A DNA stretch of 64,000 bases from Rhodococcus zopfii NBRC 100606 = JCM 9919 (GCF_001895025.1 NZ_BCXI01000019.1:62001-126000); one strand, 5' to 3'. Numbered from the stretch's first letter, positions 18,561 to 28,052 are shown. The notes: generated by a model not told the origin, from the sequence alone. Made by a program: numbers and translations.

Positions 18561-20299
18561 CCCCGTTCATCCCCACCGACGCCCCGTTCACCACCGACCA
18601 GCGGTCCTGGCTCGCCGGGTTCCTCGCCGGCATGCAGACCCGCCTGCTCGCGACCGGCCCCGACACCACCGCCGTTGCCGGTTCGGCGCCCGCGCTGCAC
18701 ATCCTGTACGGGTCGCAGACCGGCAACGCCGAATCCGTCGCCGAGGACACCGCGGCCGCGGCCCGCGGCCACGGATTCACGCCGACGGTGTACGCGCTCG
18801 ACGACGTCGACCTCGACCGGTTCCCGGCATTGGGCCGCGTGCTCATCGTGACGTCCACCTACGGCGAGGGCGAGATGCCCGACAACGCCGAACTGTTCTG
18901 GGACGCGCTGTCGGCCGAGTCCGCCCCGCGACTCGAAGGCATGGACTTCGCGGTGCTCGCGCTCGGCGACACCGGCTACGACGGGTTCTGTCAGGCCGGC
19001 AAGCTCATCGACATGCGGCTCGAGCAACTCGGCGCGCAGCGCATCGTGCCGCGCGTGGACTGCGACGCCGACTACGAGGACGTCGCCGCCACCTGGATCG
19101 CCGAGACCCTGCCGCTGGTCGCGGCCGTCGAAGGCATCCACGGCGACGCCACCGCGGCCCCGGCCCCGGCCCGCGCGAAGTCGCAGTGGAACCGCAAGAA
19201 TCCGTTCCCCGCGACGGTGACGGTCAACCGGCTGCTGTCGGGTGACGGGTCCGGCAAGGAGATCCGCCACTACGAGTTCGACCTCGCCGGGTCGGGCCTC
19301 GAGTACGAGGCCGGCGATGCGTTGAACGTGGTGCCGGTCAACGACTCCGAGCTCGTGCGGGCACTGCTCGACACGCTCGGCCTGGACGGCACGGTCGTCC
19401 CGGCCGGGCACGAACGCACCCTGACCGAGCTGCTCACCTACAGCTACGAGATCACCGCACCGAACATCGACCTGCTCGAGGAGGTCGAGAAGCGCACCCG
19501 CAACGAGGAATTGACGTACGTGTTGCGGCACGGCGACAAGTCCGCACTCGACGACTGGCTGTGGGGCCGTGACATTCTCGACGTGCTGCGCCTGGAACCG
19601 ACCCCGGAGCTGGCCGCCGAGGAGTTCCTGTCGCTGCTCAAGCCGCTGCAGCACCGCGCCTACTCGATCTCGTCGAGCCCGTACGCGACGGAACAGAGCG
19701 TGCACCTGACGGTCGCGGCGGTGCGCTACGGCACCGACGGTCGCGAACGCCGCGGCGTGTGTTCGACGTTCCTGGCCGACCGGGTCGGCGAGAACGGCAC
19801 CGCCGGCGTCTTCGTGACGAAGAACAAGGCGTTCCGGGTGCCCGTCGACGACACCGCACCGATGATCATGGTCGGTCCCGGCACCGGGATCGCCCCGTTC
19901 CGAGGTTTCCTGCAGGAACGCCGCGCGCGGGGCGCGACGGGCCGGAACTGGCTCTTCTTCGGCGACCAGCGGCGCGCGTGCGACTACGTGTACGAGGACG
20001 AGCTGACCGAGTTCGTGGAATCGGGTGTGCTGACCCGCCTGGACCTGGCGTTCTCCCGCGACCAGGCCGAGAAGATCTACGTGCAGACCCGCATGAAGGA
20101 GCACGGCGCCGAGCTGTTCGCGTGGCTCGAGGACGGCGGCCACTTCTACATCTGTGGTGACGCCTCCCGGATGGCGAAGGACGTCGACCGGGCGCTGCAC
20201 AAGATCATCGCCGAGCACGGCGGTCTGTCCGAAGACGCCGCCGCCGCGTACGTCACCGGCCTCAAGCGCGAGAAGCGGTACGTGCGCGACGTGTACTGA
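18557..20299 (+). CDS. Diflavin (FMN/FAD) NADPH reductase, CysJ/P450-reductase type
   Basis: A 580-residue diflavin reductase. It has an N-terminal flavodoxin domain (LYGSQTGNAES at about 49, TSTYGEGEMPDN), an FAD domain with RAYSISSSPY at about 366, and an NADPH domain with VGPGTGIAPFRGFLQERRARG at about 439 and a C-terminal YVRDVY. CysJ family members pass electrons from NADPH through FAD and FMN to a metalloenzyme partner such as sulfite reductase. Here the start overlaps the glutamate synthase stop by 4 nt (ATGA), so the partner is probably that enzyme. No sulfite reductase haemoprotein is near. The longer frame upstream lies inside the previous gene and is ignored. Confidence 0.92.
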   Translation: MTPFIPTDAPFTTDQRSWLAGFLAGMQTRLLATGPDTTAVAGSAPALHILYGSQTGNAESVAEDTAAAARGHGFTPTVYALDDVDLDRFPALGRVLIVTSTYGEGEMPDNAELFWDALSAESAPRLEGMDFAVLALGDTGYDGFCQAGKLIDMRLEQLGAQRIVPRVDCDADYEDVAATWIAETLPLVAAVEGIHGDATAAPAPARAKSQWNRKNPFPATVTVNRLLSGDGSGKEIRHYEFDLAGSGLEYEAGDALNVVPVNDSELVRALLDTLGLDGTVVPAGHERTLTELLTYSYEITAPNIDLLEEVEKRTRNEELTYVLRHGDKSALDDWLWGRDILDVLRLEPTPELAAEEFLSLLKPLQHRAYSISSSPYATEQSVHLTVAAVRYGTDGRERRGVCSTFLADRVGENGTAGVFVTKNKAFRVPVDDTAPMIMVGPGTGIAPFRGFLQERRARGATGRNWLFFGDQRRACDYVYEDELTEFVESGVLTRLDLAFSRDQAEKIYVQTRMKEHGAELFAWLEDGGHFYICGDASRMAKDVDRALHKIIAEHGGLSEDAAAAYVTGLKREKRYVRDVY

Positions 20300-20530
20300 C
20301 GTCATGAGAGATTGTCACCTGGCTCCGGACTCGCTCGCCGATTCGGAATCCGCCCGTCCTGCAGCGTGAGCGGATTGGCATTCACCGCGTCTCGGTGAGC
20401 GCCGCCGCCCTTCGCCGACCTCGTCGAGCGTTGCAGGGCGGCGAAACCGGGCTCAGGTGCAGGTCAAGACGGCTACCCTGGGCGAAGGCCGTGTCGAGCG
20501 GTGGCACGGATGCCACGGGAGGAGACTCCG

Positions 20531-22594
20531 ATGCCCGATCGAACCTCGGCGCGAACCGAACGGGCGCCCGTCGTCGAACGCCCGGACCAGCTACGCAACG
20601 TCGTTCTGATCGGGTGCAGCGGGGTCGGCAAGACCACCCTCGCCGAATCGCTCGCGCTGGCGGCGGGTGCTGTCGGGCGCGCGGGCCGCACCGTGGACGG
20701 CACCACCATCTCGGACTTCGAACCGATCGAACAACAGCACCGGCGGTCGGTGCAGCTCGCCGTGATTCCGCTGGAATGGAACGGCGCCAAGATCAACGTG
20801 ATCGACACCCCGGGCCACCCCGATTTCGACGCCGAGGTCCGCGCCGCCCTGCGCGCCGCGGACTCCGCGGTGTTCGTCGTCTCGGCGACCGATCCGATCA
20901 GCGCCGCGACCCGAGCACTGTGGCGCGAATGCGCCGACGCCGGACTTCCCCGCGGCATCGTCGTCACCAAACTCGACATCGCGCGCAGCGGGTACGAGGA
21001 GATGCTCACCGAATGTCACGACGCGTTCGGGCTCGGGCCCGATACGCTGCGCCCGGTGTTCGTGCCGGCCTACGACGGCTCCCGGCCCTGCGGATCGGTG
21101 GACGTGCTGCTCGGCCGCACCTACGGCGACCCCGGCGACACTCCGGATCTGGCGCAGATCCGGGAAAGCCTGGTCGAGGCGATCTCCGGTCAGGACGACT
21201 CCCTGATGGAGCGCTACCTGGCGGGTGAAACCCTCGACACGGATTCCCTCGCCGACGGGATACGACGCGAAATGATCTCGTGCGCACTCCATCCCGCGTC
21301 CGCGGCAACCGACTACGGCGTCGGTGCCGCCGAACTTCTCGACCTGATCGCCGCGGTGTTCCCCGATCCGACGCACCGCCGCCCCGGTGCCCCGGCCGCC
21401 GACGCGGACGCCCCGGTGACCGCGCAGGTCGTGCGTGTCACCGGCGACGCGTACGTGGGGCGGATCAGCCTCGTGCGCGTCTACGCCGGCACACTGCGCC
21501 CCGACACTTTCGTGCGGTTGAGCGGACCCGGCCACACCGACGACGCCACGGAACGGATCCCGACGCTGACCAGCCCGTTCGGCAAACAACAGCGTCCCGT
21601 GCCGGACGCGGTCGCCGGGGATCTGGTGTGCATCGGCAAACTCACCAACGCCGTACCCGGCGACACCCTGTGCGACCCGGAGAACCCCGTCGTGCTCGAT
21701 CCGTGGCCGCTGCCGGAGGCGCTGCTGCCCGTCGCCGTCGAGGGTCACACCCGCAGCGACGACGACAAGCTCGCACAGGCCCTCGCCCGGCTGACCGCCG
21801 AGGACCCCGCGGTGCGACTCGAGAACAATCCCGACACACACCAGTTGGTGTTGTGGTGCACCGGCGAGGCGCACGCGGAGGTCGTCCTCGACCGACTCCG
21901 CAATCGGCACGGCGTGAACGTCGACCTCGTCGACTACCGGGTCGCGTTGCGCGAGACGTTCGCGGGCTCGGCGAAGGGCCACGGCCGGTTGGTGAAACAG
22001 TCCGGTGGACACGGCCAGTACGCGGTGTGCGACATCGAGGTCGAGCCGCTACCTGTCGGCAGCGGTGTCCTGTTCGAGGAACACGTCGTCGGCGGTGCCG
22101 TGCCCCGCCAGTTCATCCCGTCCGTCGAGAAGGGTGTGCGCACGGCCACCGCCAAGGGCGTGGCCACCGGGCATCCCCTCGTCGACGTGAAGGTCACGCT
22201 CGTCGACGGCAAGGCCCACTCGGTCGATTCGTCGGACGCGGCGTTCCAGGCCGCGGCGGGGCTCGCGTTGCGCGACGCCGCCACCCACACGACGATGCGT
22301 GTGCTCGAACCCGTCGACGCGGTCAAGATCGTGCTGCCCGACGACTATCTCGGCGCGGTCCTCGGCGACCTCTCGGCCCGGCGGGGCCGGGTTCTGGGCA
22401 CCGAGAACGCCGGTCCGGGCACGACGCTGCTGCGCGCCGAGGTCCCCGAACTCGAACTGGCACGCTATCCCGTCGACCTGCGCGCACTGACGCAGGGCAC
22501 CGCCGAGTTCGCGCGCGGCTACCTGCGGCACGAGCCGATGCCCGAGGCCCTCGCCGCGCAACACACGCAGGCCGGCAGCGGCAACGGGCATTGA
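20531..22594 (+). CDS. fusA2: Elongation factor G-like GTPase (EF-G2/FusA2 type)
   Basis: A 687-residue translational GTPase-like protein. The P-loop is GCSGVGKT (residues 28-35), G3 is DTPGHPDFDAEV, and the guanine motif reads TKLD. Domains II-V follow, with domain IV marked by GSAKGHGRLVKQSGGHGQYAVC. The first residues before the G domain are not those of canonical EF-G. Actinobacteria usually have the essential fusA in the str operon and a second copy of this kind (mycobacterial FusA2) of uncertain role. The start at 20531 has GGGAGGAG 5-6 nt upstream. It is monocistronic and convergent with the MFS gene, 9 bp between stops. Confidence 0.9.
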   Translation: MPDRTSARTERAPVVERPDQLRNVVLIGCSGVGKTTLAESLALAAGAVGRAGRTVDGTTISDFEPIEQQHRRSVQLAVIPLEWNGAKINVIDTPGHPDFDAEVRAALRAADSAVFVVSATDPISAATRALWRECADAGLPRGIVVTKLDIARSGYEEMLTECHDAFGLGPDTLRPVFVPAYDGSRPCGSVDVLLGRTYGDPGDTPDLAQIRESLVEAISGQDDSLMERYLAGETLDTDSLADGIRREMISCALHPASAATDYGVGAAELLDLIAAVFPDPTHRRPGAPAADADAPVTAQVVRVTGDAYVGRISLVRVYAGTLRPDTFVRLSGPGHTDDATERIPTLTSPFGKQQRPVPDAVAGDLVCIGKLTNAVPGDTLCDPENPVVLDPWPLPEALLPVAVEGHTRSDDDKLAQALARLTAEDPAVRLENNPDTHQLVLWCTGEAHAEVVLDRLRNRHGVNVDLVDYRVALRETFAGSAKGHGRLVKQSGGHGQYAVCDIEVEPLPVGSGVLFEEHVVGGAVPRQFIPSVEKGVRTATAKGVATGHPLVDVKVTLVDGKAHSVDSSDAAFQAAAGLALRDAATHTTMRVLEPVDAVKIVLPDDYLGAVLGDLSARRGRVLGTENAGPGTTLLRAEVPELELARYPVDLRALTQGTAEFARGYLRHEPMPEALAAQHTQAGSGNGH

Positions 22595-22603
22595 GGATCT
22601 TCG

Positions 22604-23887
22604 TCAGTGAGGTGCCGGCTCGAGGGTCGCTCTCCGGTCGCGCCGGGCCCAGAAAAGCACGGGGATCAGGATCAACGCCAAGATCCCGCCACCGAGCGAC
22701 AGCGTGGCGAAGTCGGTCGCAGACATCACCACACCCGAGAGGGCGCCGCCGCCGGCACCCGCCAGCGCAATCAGCACGTCGATCCTGCCCTGGGTCCGCG
22801 GCCGGTTCTCCGGAACCGTGGCGTCGACGACCAGCGCGGTTCCGGAGATCAATCCGAAGTTCCAGCCGATGCCCAGAAGGGCCAATGCCACGATCAGCAG
22901 AGTGAGCGAGTCACCGGGCGCGAGCGCCGCAGTCACACCGGCAAGCAGAAGGGTCACGCCCGAGGCGGCAGCCATCGGAAGCCGTCCGACCTTGTCGACC
23001 AGGACCCCGGTCACCAACGACGGCAGATACATCGCCCCGACATGGATGCCGATCACCAGTCCGACGTCACCGAGACCGTGGTGGTGGGCGCGCATGTGCA
23101 CCGGGGTCATCGTCATGATTGCGATCATCGCAACCTGTGTGAGGACCATGACGGTGGCACCGACGTAGGCGCCCACTCCGACTCTCGCGGTGACGGCGTC
23201 CGCGGAGGTCGTTGTCGCGGTGGCGAGTTCGATCCGGCGGGCCAGTAGGAACGGGTCCGGTCGCAGGAGGGTGAACAACGCTGCGCCGGCAGCCAGATAG
23301 GCGATGGCAGCGAGGAGGAACGGTCCTGACAACGCGGGCAGCCCGAGCTGCGTCGCGAAGTCGCCGAGCGGTTCGACGAGATTCGGACCCGCGACAGCGC
23401 CGAGGGTTGTGGAGACCATCGCGACGCTGATCGCGGTGCCGCGCCGTGCCGCAGGCGCGAGATCGGTTCCGGCATAGCGTGCCTGCAGGTTGGTTGCGGT
23501 CCCGGCGCCGTACACGAACAGCGAAATGAACAACAGGGGCACGCTGTCGCTCATCGCTGCCAGGACGACGCCGATGGCGCCGACACCGCCGGCACCGAAT
23601 CCGAGCCCGAGCCCTATTCTTCGACCGCGTGCCTGCGTGATACGACCGACGAGGAGCGCCGCCAACGCGGATCCGAGGGTGAACAACGCGGTGGGCAAAC
23701 CTGCCAGGCTGTCCGATCCGAGCATTTGCTGTGCCAGGAGAGCACCGACCGTGATTCCCGCTGCCAGGCCGGCGCCACCGAGGACCTGGCTGACGACGAC
23801 GACGATCAGGGTGCGCTTCTGCACCCTGCGCCGCTCCGCTTCGTCGGGCACGGTCACGTCCGCGGTCCGTGCGTCACTACGCGACAC
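22604..23887 (-). CDS. MFS transporter, probable efflux
   Basis: A 427-residue protein with about 12 hydrophobic segments, the motif GRITQARGRRIG between TM2 and TM3 and a second-half copy VDKVGRLPMA. The GTG start at 23887 overlaps the ArsR-rhodanese stop by 11 nt, giving coupled translation. It is GC-rich and of regular length. The conserved HMRAHHHGLGD segment between TM7 and TM8 is histidine-rich. The coupling with an ArsR/rhodanese regulator suggests export of a sulfur- or metal-related compound; this is an inference and the substrate is unknown. Confidence 0.88.
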   Translation of the reverse strand: MSRSDARTADVTVPDEAERRRVQKRTLIVVVVSQVLGGAGLAAGITVGALLAQQMLGSDSLAGLPTALFTLGSALAALLVGRITQARGRRIGLGLGFGAGGVGAIGVVLAAMSDSVPLLFISLFVYGAGTATNLQARYAGTDLAPAARRGTAISVAMVSTTLGAVAGPNLVEPLGDFATQLGLPALSGPFLLAAIAYLAAGAALFTLLRPDPFLLARRIELATATTTSADAVTARVGVGAYVGATVMVLTQVAMIAIMTMTPVHMRAHHHGLGDVGLVIGIHVGAMYLPSLVTGVLVDKVGRLPMAAASGVTLLLAGVTAALAPGDSLTLLIVALALLGIGWNFGLISGTALVVDATVPENRPRTQGRIDVLIALAGAGGGALSGVVMSATDFATLSLGGGILALILIPVLFWARRDRRATLEPAPH

Positions 23888-24545
23888 CGAGGTCGACCTC
23901 CTTGCTCGCGCGCCACTCGACGACGCCTTCATCCATGGCCTTTGCATCGACGCCGCGTTCGCACAGCCAACGCGCCGCGTCACGTGCCAAACGGCAGAGC
24001 TCACCCCGGCAGTACAGGACAACCTCTGCGCCGGGCGGGATTTCGTGGAACCGGGCTTCGAGTTCAGCCAGCGGGATCGACACGGCGCCGGGGAAGTGCC
24101 CGGCGTCGAACTCCGCGCGGGGGCGCACGTCGACGACGGTCATGTCCGGGGTCACCGCCGACGGGTCGATCGTCGGTGTGCACGACCCGTCTGCCTCGCC
24201 CATGTACTCGACGAGAGACTGGCGCAGAACCGGATACCGCTGCAGGCCGACGCGTTTCGCAGCCAGGTACAGCTCGGCGACGTCGTCGCCCGCGAGCCGG
24301 TAATAGATCGTGGTCCGCTCCCGTCGTGTCTTGACCAGCCCCGCCTGTTTCATCGTCTGCAGATGCGCCGAGGTTGTCGTGACGCCCATCCCGGACATCC
24401 GAGCCAGTGCGTCGACCGCATGCTCGCCCTGCGCGAGCAGCTCGATCAACTCCAGTCGGCGCCCGTTCGCCACCGCTTTGACAACCTTTGCGAGAGCCTC
24501 GAAGACGGACGACTTGTCCATTTCCTCGCTATTCCCGGGTTCCAT
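23877..24545 (-). CDS. ArsR-family regulator fused to a rhodanese domain
   Basis: A 222-residue two-domain protein. Residues 9-100 are a winged helix (VANGRRLELIELLAQGEHAVDALAR, then TTTSAHLQTMKQAGLVKTRRE). Residues 125-215 are a rhodanese-like domain with VVDVRPRAEFDAGHFPGAVS and the catalytic cysteine in VVLYCRGELCR. Proteins of this architecture sense sulfane sulfur or thiol stress or metalloids and control an adjacent carrier. ATG at 24545 has no ribosome site but a -10-like TATGTT just upstream, so it may be leaderless; ATG at 24521 has AGGA too close. The MFS gene overlaps its end and is its likely target. Confidence 0.88.
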   Translation of the reverse strand: MEPGNSEEMDKSSVFEALAKVVKAVANGRRLELIELLAQGEHAVDALARMSGMGVTTTSAHLQTMKQAGLVKTRRERTTIYYRLAGDDVAELYLAAKRVGLQRYPVLRQSLVEYMGEADGSCTPTIDPSAVTPDMTVVDVRPRAEFDAGHFPGAVSIPLAELEARFHEIPPGAEVVLYCRGELCRLARDAARWLCERGVDAKAMDEGVVEWRASKEVDLGVA

Positions 24546-24599
24546 GGAATAGGAACATAGCATCCGCTCGAGATGTGTCCGGTCCCGGCAATGCCCGCA

Positions 24600-24643
24600 A
24601 TGCTGGTTGGGTGTACCGAGATTTCGGTGCACCCAACCAGCAT
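24600..24643. repeat. 44-bp hairpin between divergent genes
   Basis: A 20-nt inverted repeat (24600-24619 and 24624-24643, one G-U-type mismatch) with a GATT loop lies between the ArsR-rhodanese start and the hydrolase start. Neither flanking gene ends here, so it is not an obvious terminator. It could be an operator, a small RNA fold or a short dispersed repeat. Confidence 0.7.
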
Positions 24644-24764
24644 CCCGCGCCAAGACTTCTCTGGATGTGCTCGTTCACAACTACCGCGACGGGACGCCGC
24701 CGAGAAATAAGATATAGGCCTGCCGTCACCCCGGCGCGCAGGTTTCGAGCGCGGAAAGGACCCC

Positions 24765-25466
24765 ATGGTCTCGTATCCCTCGGACGACGAATTCGCCCTG
24801 CTTCCCGAGAACGCCGCCGCGCTCGGGTTGAAACTCGATGCCCCACCGGTGGTGCAACGTGTCGGCACCGATATCCGTGAGGGCGTGCATGTCAGCTCAC
24901 TGCTCTGGGCCACCGCACCTCCTCGCGTCGTGTTCCTGCACGACAACGGGCAGGGCGCCCACGCCTGGGATGCACTCAACCTCGCGCTGGGACTGCCCGC
25001 GCTCGCCGTCGACCTGCCCGGGCACGGGCATTCGACGCCCTTCGACGCTCCCGACCACTCCCCCTGGCATGCGGCCGACGCGGTCGCGCACGCCGTCCGC
25101 CGATGGGCCCCCGACGCCGAAGCCGTGGTGGGTGCCTCCCTCGGCGGTCTCGCGACCATCCGTCTCGCCGCTATCGTTCCGGAACTGGTGCGCCGCGCGA
25201 TCGTCCTCGATGTGACGCCCTCGACGCGGCTCACCGACGACCACGATCTTTCTCCCCTGTGGGACGATCTCGCCGGCATCGGGGTTCCCCTGACCCTGAT
25301 CCGTGGTGGTGCATCGGATTTCGTGCCCGATGCCGACGCCGACGAGGTACGGCGTCGCAATCCCGCCGCGCGGATCCTCGCGGTGCCGCGGGCCGGCCAT
25401 GCCGTGCACCGCGATGCTCCACGCGAACTCGCCGAGATCATCGGTTCGTCTCTCGAAACCGCCTGA
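24765..25466 (+). CDS. Alpha/beta-hydrolase
   Basis: A 233-residue alpha/beta-hydrolase. HDNGQGAHAWD provides the oxyanion strand, the DLPGHGHS loop follows, the nucleophile is the Ser in GASLGG, the acid is probably the Asp in GGASDFVPDADAD, and the His is in GHAVHRDAP. It would hydrolyse an ester, lactone or C-C bond in the cytosol. The substrate is unknown. ATG at 24765 follows GGAAAGGA. It may be transcribed with the PPOX gene 50 bp downstream. Confidence 0.85.
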   Translation: MVSYPSDDEFALLPENAAALGLKLDAPPVVQRVGTDIREGVHVSSLLWATAPPRVVFLHDNGQGAHAWDALNLALGLPALAVDLPGHGHSTPFDAPDHSPWHAADAVAHAVRRWAPDAEAVVGASLGGLATIRLAAIVPELVRRAIVLDVTPSTRLTDDHDLSPLWDDLAGIGVPLTLIRGGASDFVPDADADEVRRRNPAARILAVPRAGHAVHRDAPRELAEIIGSSLETA

Positions 25467-25516
25467 TACGCAGGATCTTCCTGCACCGATCCTCGATGCG
25501 GCACTAGTCTGGGCGC

Positions 25517-25942
25517 ATGGCATCGACCGATCCTCTCGAAGCGCTGTTCACCACCACGAAACTCGCGACGCTCGTCACCCTCAAACGGGACGGCCGGCCG
25601 CAGCTGTCCAACATCGTCCACCACTACAACACCCGCACCCGCACGTTCTCGGTCTCGGTGACCGACGATCGCGCCAAGACGCGCAACCTGCGACGGGACC
25701 CACGGGTGAGCATGTTCGTCGACTCCGCCGACGGCTGGTCCTACGCGGTCGCGGAGGGATACGCCGAGTTGTCCCCGGTCTCGAAGCTCCCACACGACGA
25801 GACCGTCGAGCAGCTGATCGAACTGTATCGGCAGGTCCAGGGCGAGCATCCGGATTGGGACGAGTTCCGCGCGGCGATGGTCACCGACCGACGGCTGCTG
25901 CTGCGGGTGCGCGTCGAACGGTTCTACGGCGTCACCCGCTGA
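25517..25942 (+). CDS. PPOX-class flavin/F420-dependent oxidoreductase
   Basis: A 141-residue split-barrel protein. TKLATLVTLKRDGRPQLSNIVHHY and DDRAKTRNLRRDPRVSMFV match the PPOX/F420-dependent family, including the KxxNLRRDP signature used for cofactor binding. Relatives such as Rv2074 reduce biliverdin with F420H2. The length is typical. The last 11 bp overlap the 3' end of the DNA polymerase IV gene on the other strand. Confidence 0.86.
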   Translation: MASTDPLEALFTTTKLATLVTLKRDGRPQLSNIVHHYNTRTRTFSVSVTDDRAKTRNLRRDPRVSMFVDSADGWSYAVAEGYAELSPVSKLPHDETVEQLIELYRQVQGEHPDWDEFRAAMVTDRRLLLRVRVERFYGVTR

Positions 25943-26999
25943 CCGGCACCGTTCCGTCGTCACGGCCCGATCCCGGTTCGGTCATCACGACCCGCACCCC
26001 GATCAGCCGCACCCGCCGGTCGTGATCGAACCGGTCCAGCAGCGCGACCGCCGTGTCCGCGACGACCCGCGGGTCCAGCGTCGGTTCGGGCAGTGCCCGG
26101 GCGGTGGTGTGGGTGGTGAACGGCGCGTACCGGATCTTGACCTCGACCCGGACGCCGGGTCGCCGCTCGGCGAGAATGTCGTCGGTGACGCGCGCGGCGA
26201 GCCGGCGCGCATGCTCGGCGACCTGCGCCCAGTCGCGCACGTCCTGCTGGAATGTCACCTCCCGACCGTGCGACCGAGCCACCCACGGTTCGGCTGTCAC
26301 GGTCGTGCCGCCGGCACCGCGGCCGAGTCCGACGAGCCACGGCCCGGTCTTCGGCCCGAACCGCGCCGCCAGGTCCGGTTCCGACACCGCCGCGAGATCC
26401 CGCACGGTGCGGATACCGAGCGCGTCGAGCTTCTTCGCGGTGCGCGACCCGATGCCCCACAGAGCGTCGGTACCGCGGTCGCCCATCACCGCGAACCAGT
26501 TGTCACGGGTGAGCCGGAACATCCCGCGCGGCTTGCCGAATCCGGTGGCGATCTTGGCGCGGAGCTTGTTGTCTCCGATGCCCACCGAGCAGTGCAGTCC
26601 CGTCGCGTCGAACACCGCGGTCTGCACACCCCGCGCGACCGCCTCCGGATCGTCGGTGTCCACGCCGAGAAATGCCTCGTCCCAGCCGAGGACCTCCACG
26701 ACGACACCGAGCCCGCGCAGAGTGTCCATCACGACGTCCGACACCTGGGTGTAGGCGTCCGCGTCGACGGGCAGGAACACCGCGTCGGGGACCTTGCGGG
26801 CCGCGACCCGCAACGGCATTCCGGACCCGACACCGTACTCGCGGGCCTCGTAGGACGCGGTGGACACCACGCCCCGTTCGGTGGGGTCGCCGCGACCGCC
26901 GACGATCACAGGTCGCCCCGCCAGTGCGGGATTGCGCAGGACCTCGACCGCAGCGATGAACTGGTCGAGGTCGACGTGCAGCACCCAGTGCGCGCTCAC
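25932..26999 (-). CDS. dinB: DNA polymerase IV (Y-family, DinB)
   Basis: A 355-residue translesion polymerase. The metal ligands are Asp10 (LHVDLDQFIA) and D107-E108 in LGWDEAFLG, where most DinB proteins have S-x-DE. STASYEAREYGVGSGMPLRVA is the fingers motif, and SVGIGDNKLRAKIATGFGKP and the HhH region (LWGIGSRTAKKL) follow. The little-finger domain is complete. No C-terminal clamp-binding QLx(L/F) peptide is evident; it ends DGTVPVSG. The GTG at 26999 overlaps the psuG stop by 4 nt (GTGA), an unusual pairing. Confidence 0.92.
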   Translation of the reverse strand: MSAHWVLHVDLDQFIAAVEVLRNPALAGRPVIVGGRGDPTERGVVSTASYEAREYGVGSGMPLRVAARKVPDAVFLPVDADAYTQVSDVVMDTLRGLGVVVEVLGWDEAFLGVDTDDPEAVARGVQTAVFDATGLHCSVGIGDNKLRAKIATGFGKPRGMFRLTRDNWFAVMGDRGTDALWGIGSRTAKKLDALGIRTVRDLAAVSEPDLAARFGPKTGPWLVGLGRGAGGTTVTAEPWVARSHGREVTFQQDVRDWAQVAEHARRLAARVTDDILAERRPGVRVEVKIRYAPFTTHTTARALPEPTLDPRVVADTAVALLDRFDHDRRVRLIGVRVVMTEPGSGRDDGTVPVSG

Positions 27000-27913
27000 G
27001 TCGGACGCGCCGCCAGTTCCACGGCCACGGCGCCGCCGAGGGCGACGTTCGCGCGGTAGACCGCGACGTTCACGTCGAGGCTGCGGCCGCCGGAGGCGCG
27101 ATGCAGGTGGTCGAGCAGGAACGGCGTCGTCGCCTTGCCGGTGACCCCGGCGGCGGCGGCCGCCTGCTCGGCCTCGTGCAGCACCCGATCGTGCAACTCC
27201 GGATCGAGTTGGGCACGTTCGGTCACCGGATTGACCAGCAGCACAGCACATTTCGAGCCGAGCCGGTCGCGGGCATCGACAATCGCCGCGGCTTCGGCGG
27301 GCGACTCCACGGAATAGTCGATCGTGCAACCGCTGTCGCGCACATAGAAGCCCGGGAACCGCCGTGTCCGGTATCCGACGACGGGCACGCCCAGGGTTTC
27401 GAGACGTTCGAGAGACGCCGGAATGTCGAGGATCGATTTCACCCCTGCACTGACGACGAGGACAGGCACCGACGCCAACGTGGTCAGGTCGGCGGATTCG
27501 TCGAACGTCGACGCCGCACCGCGATGCACCCCACCCAGGCCGCCGGTCGCGAAGACCCGCACCCCGGCGTGGTGGGCGAGAACCGCGGTCGAGGCCACGG
27601 TCGTTCCACCCGAAATGCCTTTCGCCGCGGCGACCGGAAGGTCGCGGACACCGAGTTTCTCGACGCCCGGCTCCGTTCCGAGCGCGGCGATCTGACCGTC
27701 CGACAATCCGACCGTCGGGATGCCGCCGACGACTCCGACGGTTGCCGGCACGACCCCGGCGTCGCGCAGGTTCCGTTCGACCTCGAACGCGACCTCGAGA
27801 TTGCGCGGCGGGGTGAGCCCGTGCGTGAAGATCGTGGATTCGAGCGCGACGACCGGTCGCCCGCCGGCGACAGCGTCATGCACCTGCTGCGACACCTGGA
27901 TGAGCGGCTTCAT
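26996..27913 (-). CDS. psuG: Pseudouridine-5'-phosphate glycosidase
   Basis: A 305-residue PsuG, the usual length. It splits pseudouridine 5'-phosphate into uracil and ribose 5-phosphate (thermodynamically it can run in reverse). VALESTIFTHGLTPPRNLE, KLGVRDLPVAAAKGISGGTT, FATGGLGGVHRG and VVGYRTRRFPGFYVRDSG are conserved family blocks, with the catalytic Lys in the AAKGISGGTT segment. GGAG precedes ATG 27913. The kinase partner PsuK is not adjacent. Its stop overlaps the start of dinB. Confidence 0.92.
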   Translation of the reverse strand: MKPLIQVSQQVHDAVAGGRPVVALESTIFTHGLTPPRNLEVAFEVERNLRDAGVVPATVGVVGGIPTVGLSDGQIAALGTEPGVEKLGVRDLPVAAAKGISGGTTVASTAVLAHHAGVRVFATGGLGGVHRGAASTFDESADLTTLASVPVLVVSAGVKSILDIPASLERLETLGVPVVGYRTRRFPGFYVRDSGCTIDYSVESPAEAAAIVDARDRLGSKCAVLLVNPVTERAQLDPELHDRVLHEAEQAAAAAGVTGKATTPFLLDHLHRASGGRSLDVNVAVYRANVALGGAVAVELAARPT

Positions 27914-28052
27914 CGATTCTCCGATCCGTCGCCCCACGGTAGGACGGAGCCGCGGCGGCGCGGGCGGATTCGGTGATCGACCGGTAAGTCCGACCGAACG
28001 GCCGCATACTGATCCGGACGAAACGTCCACCCAGCCCACCCTCGGAGCCCCC

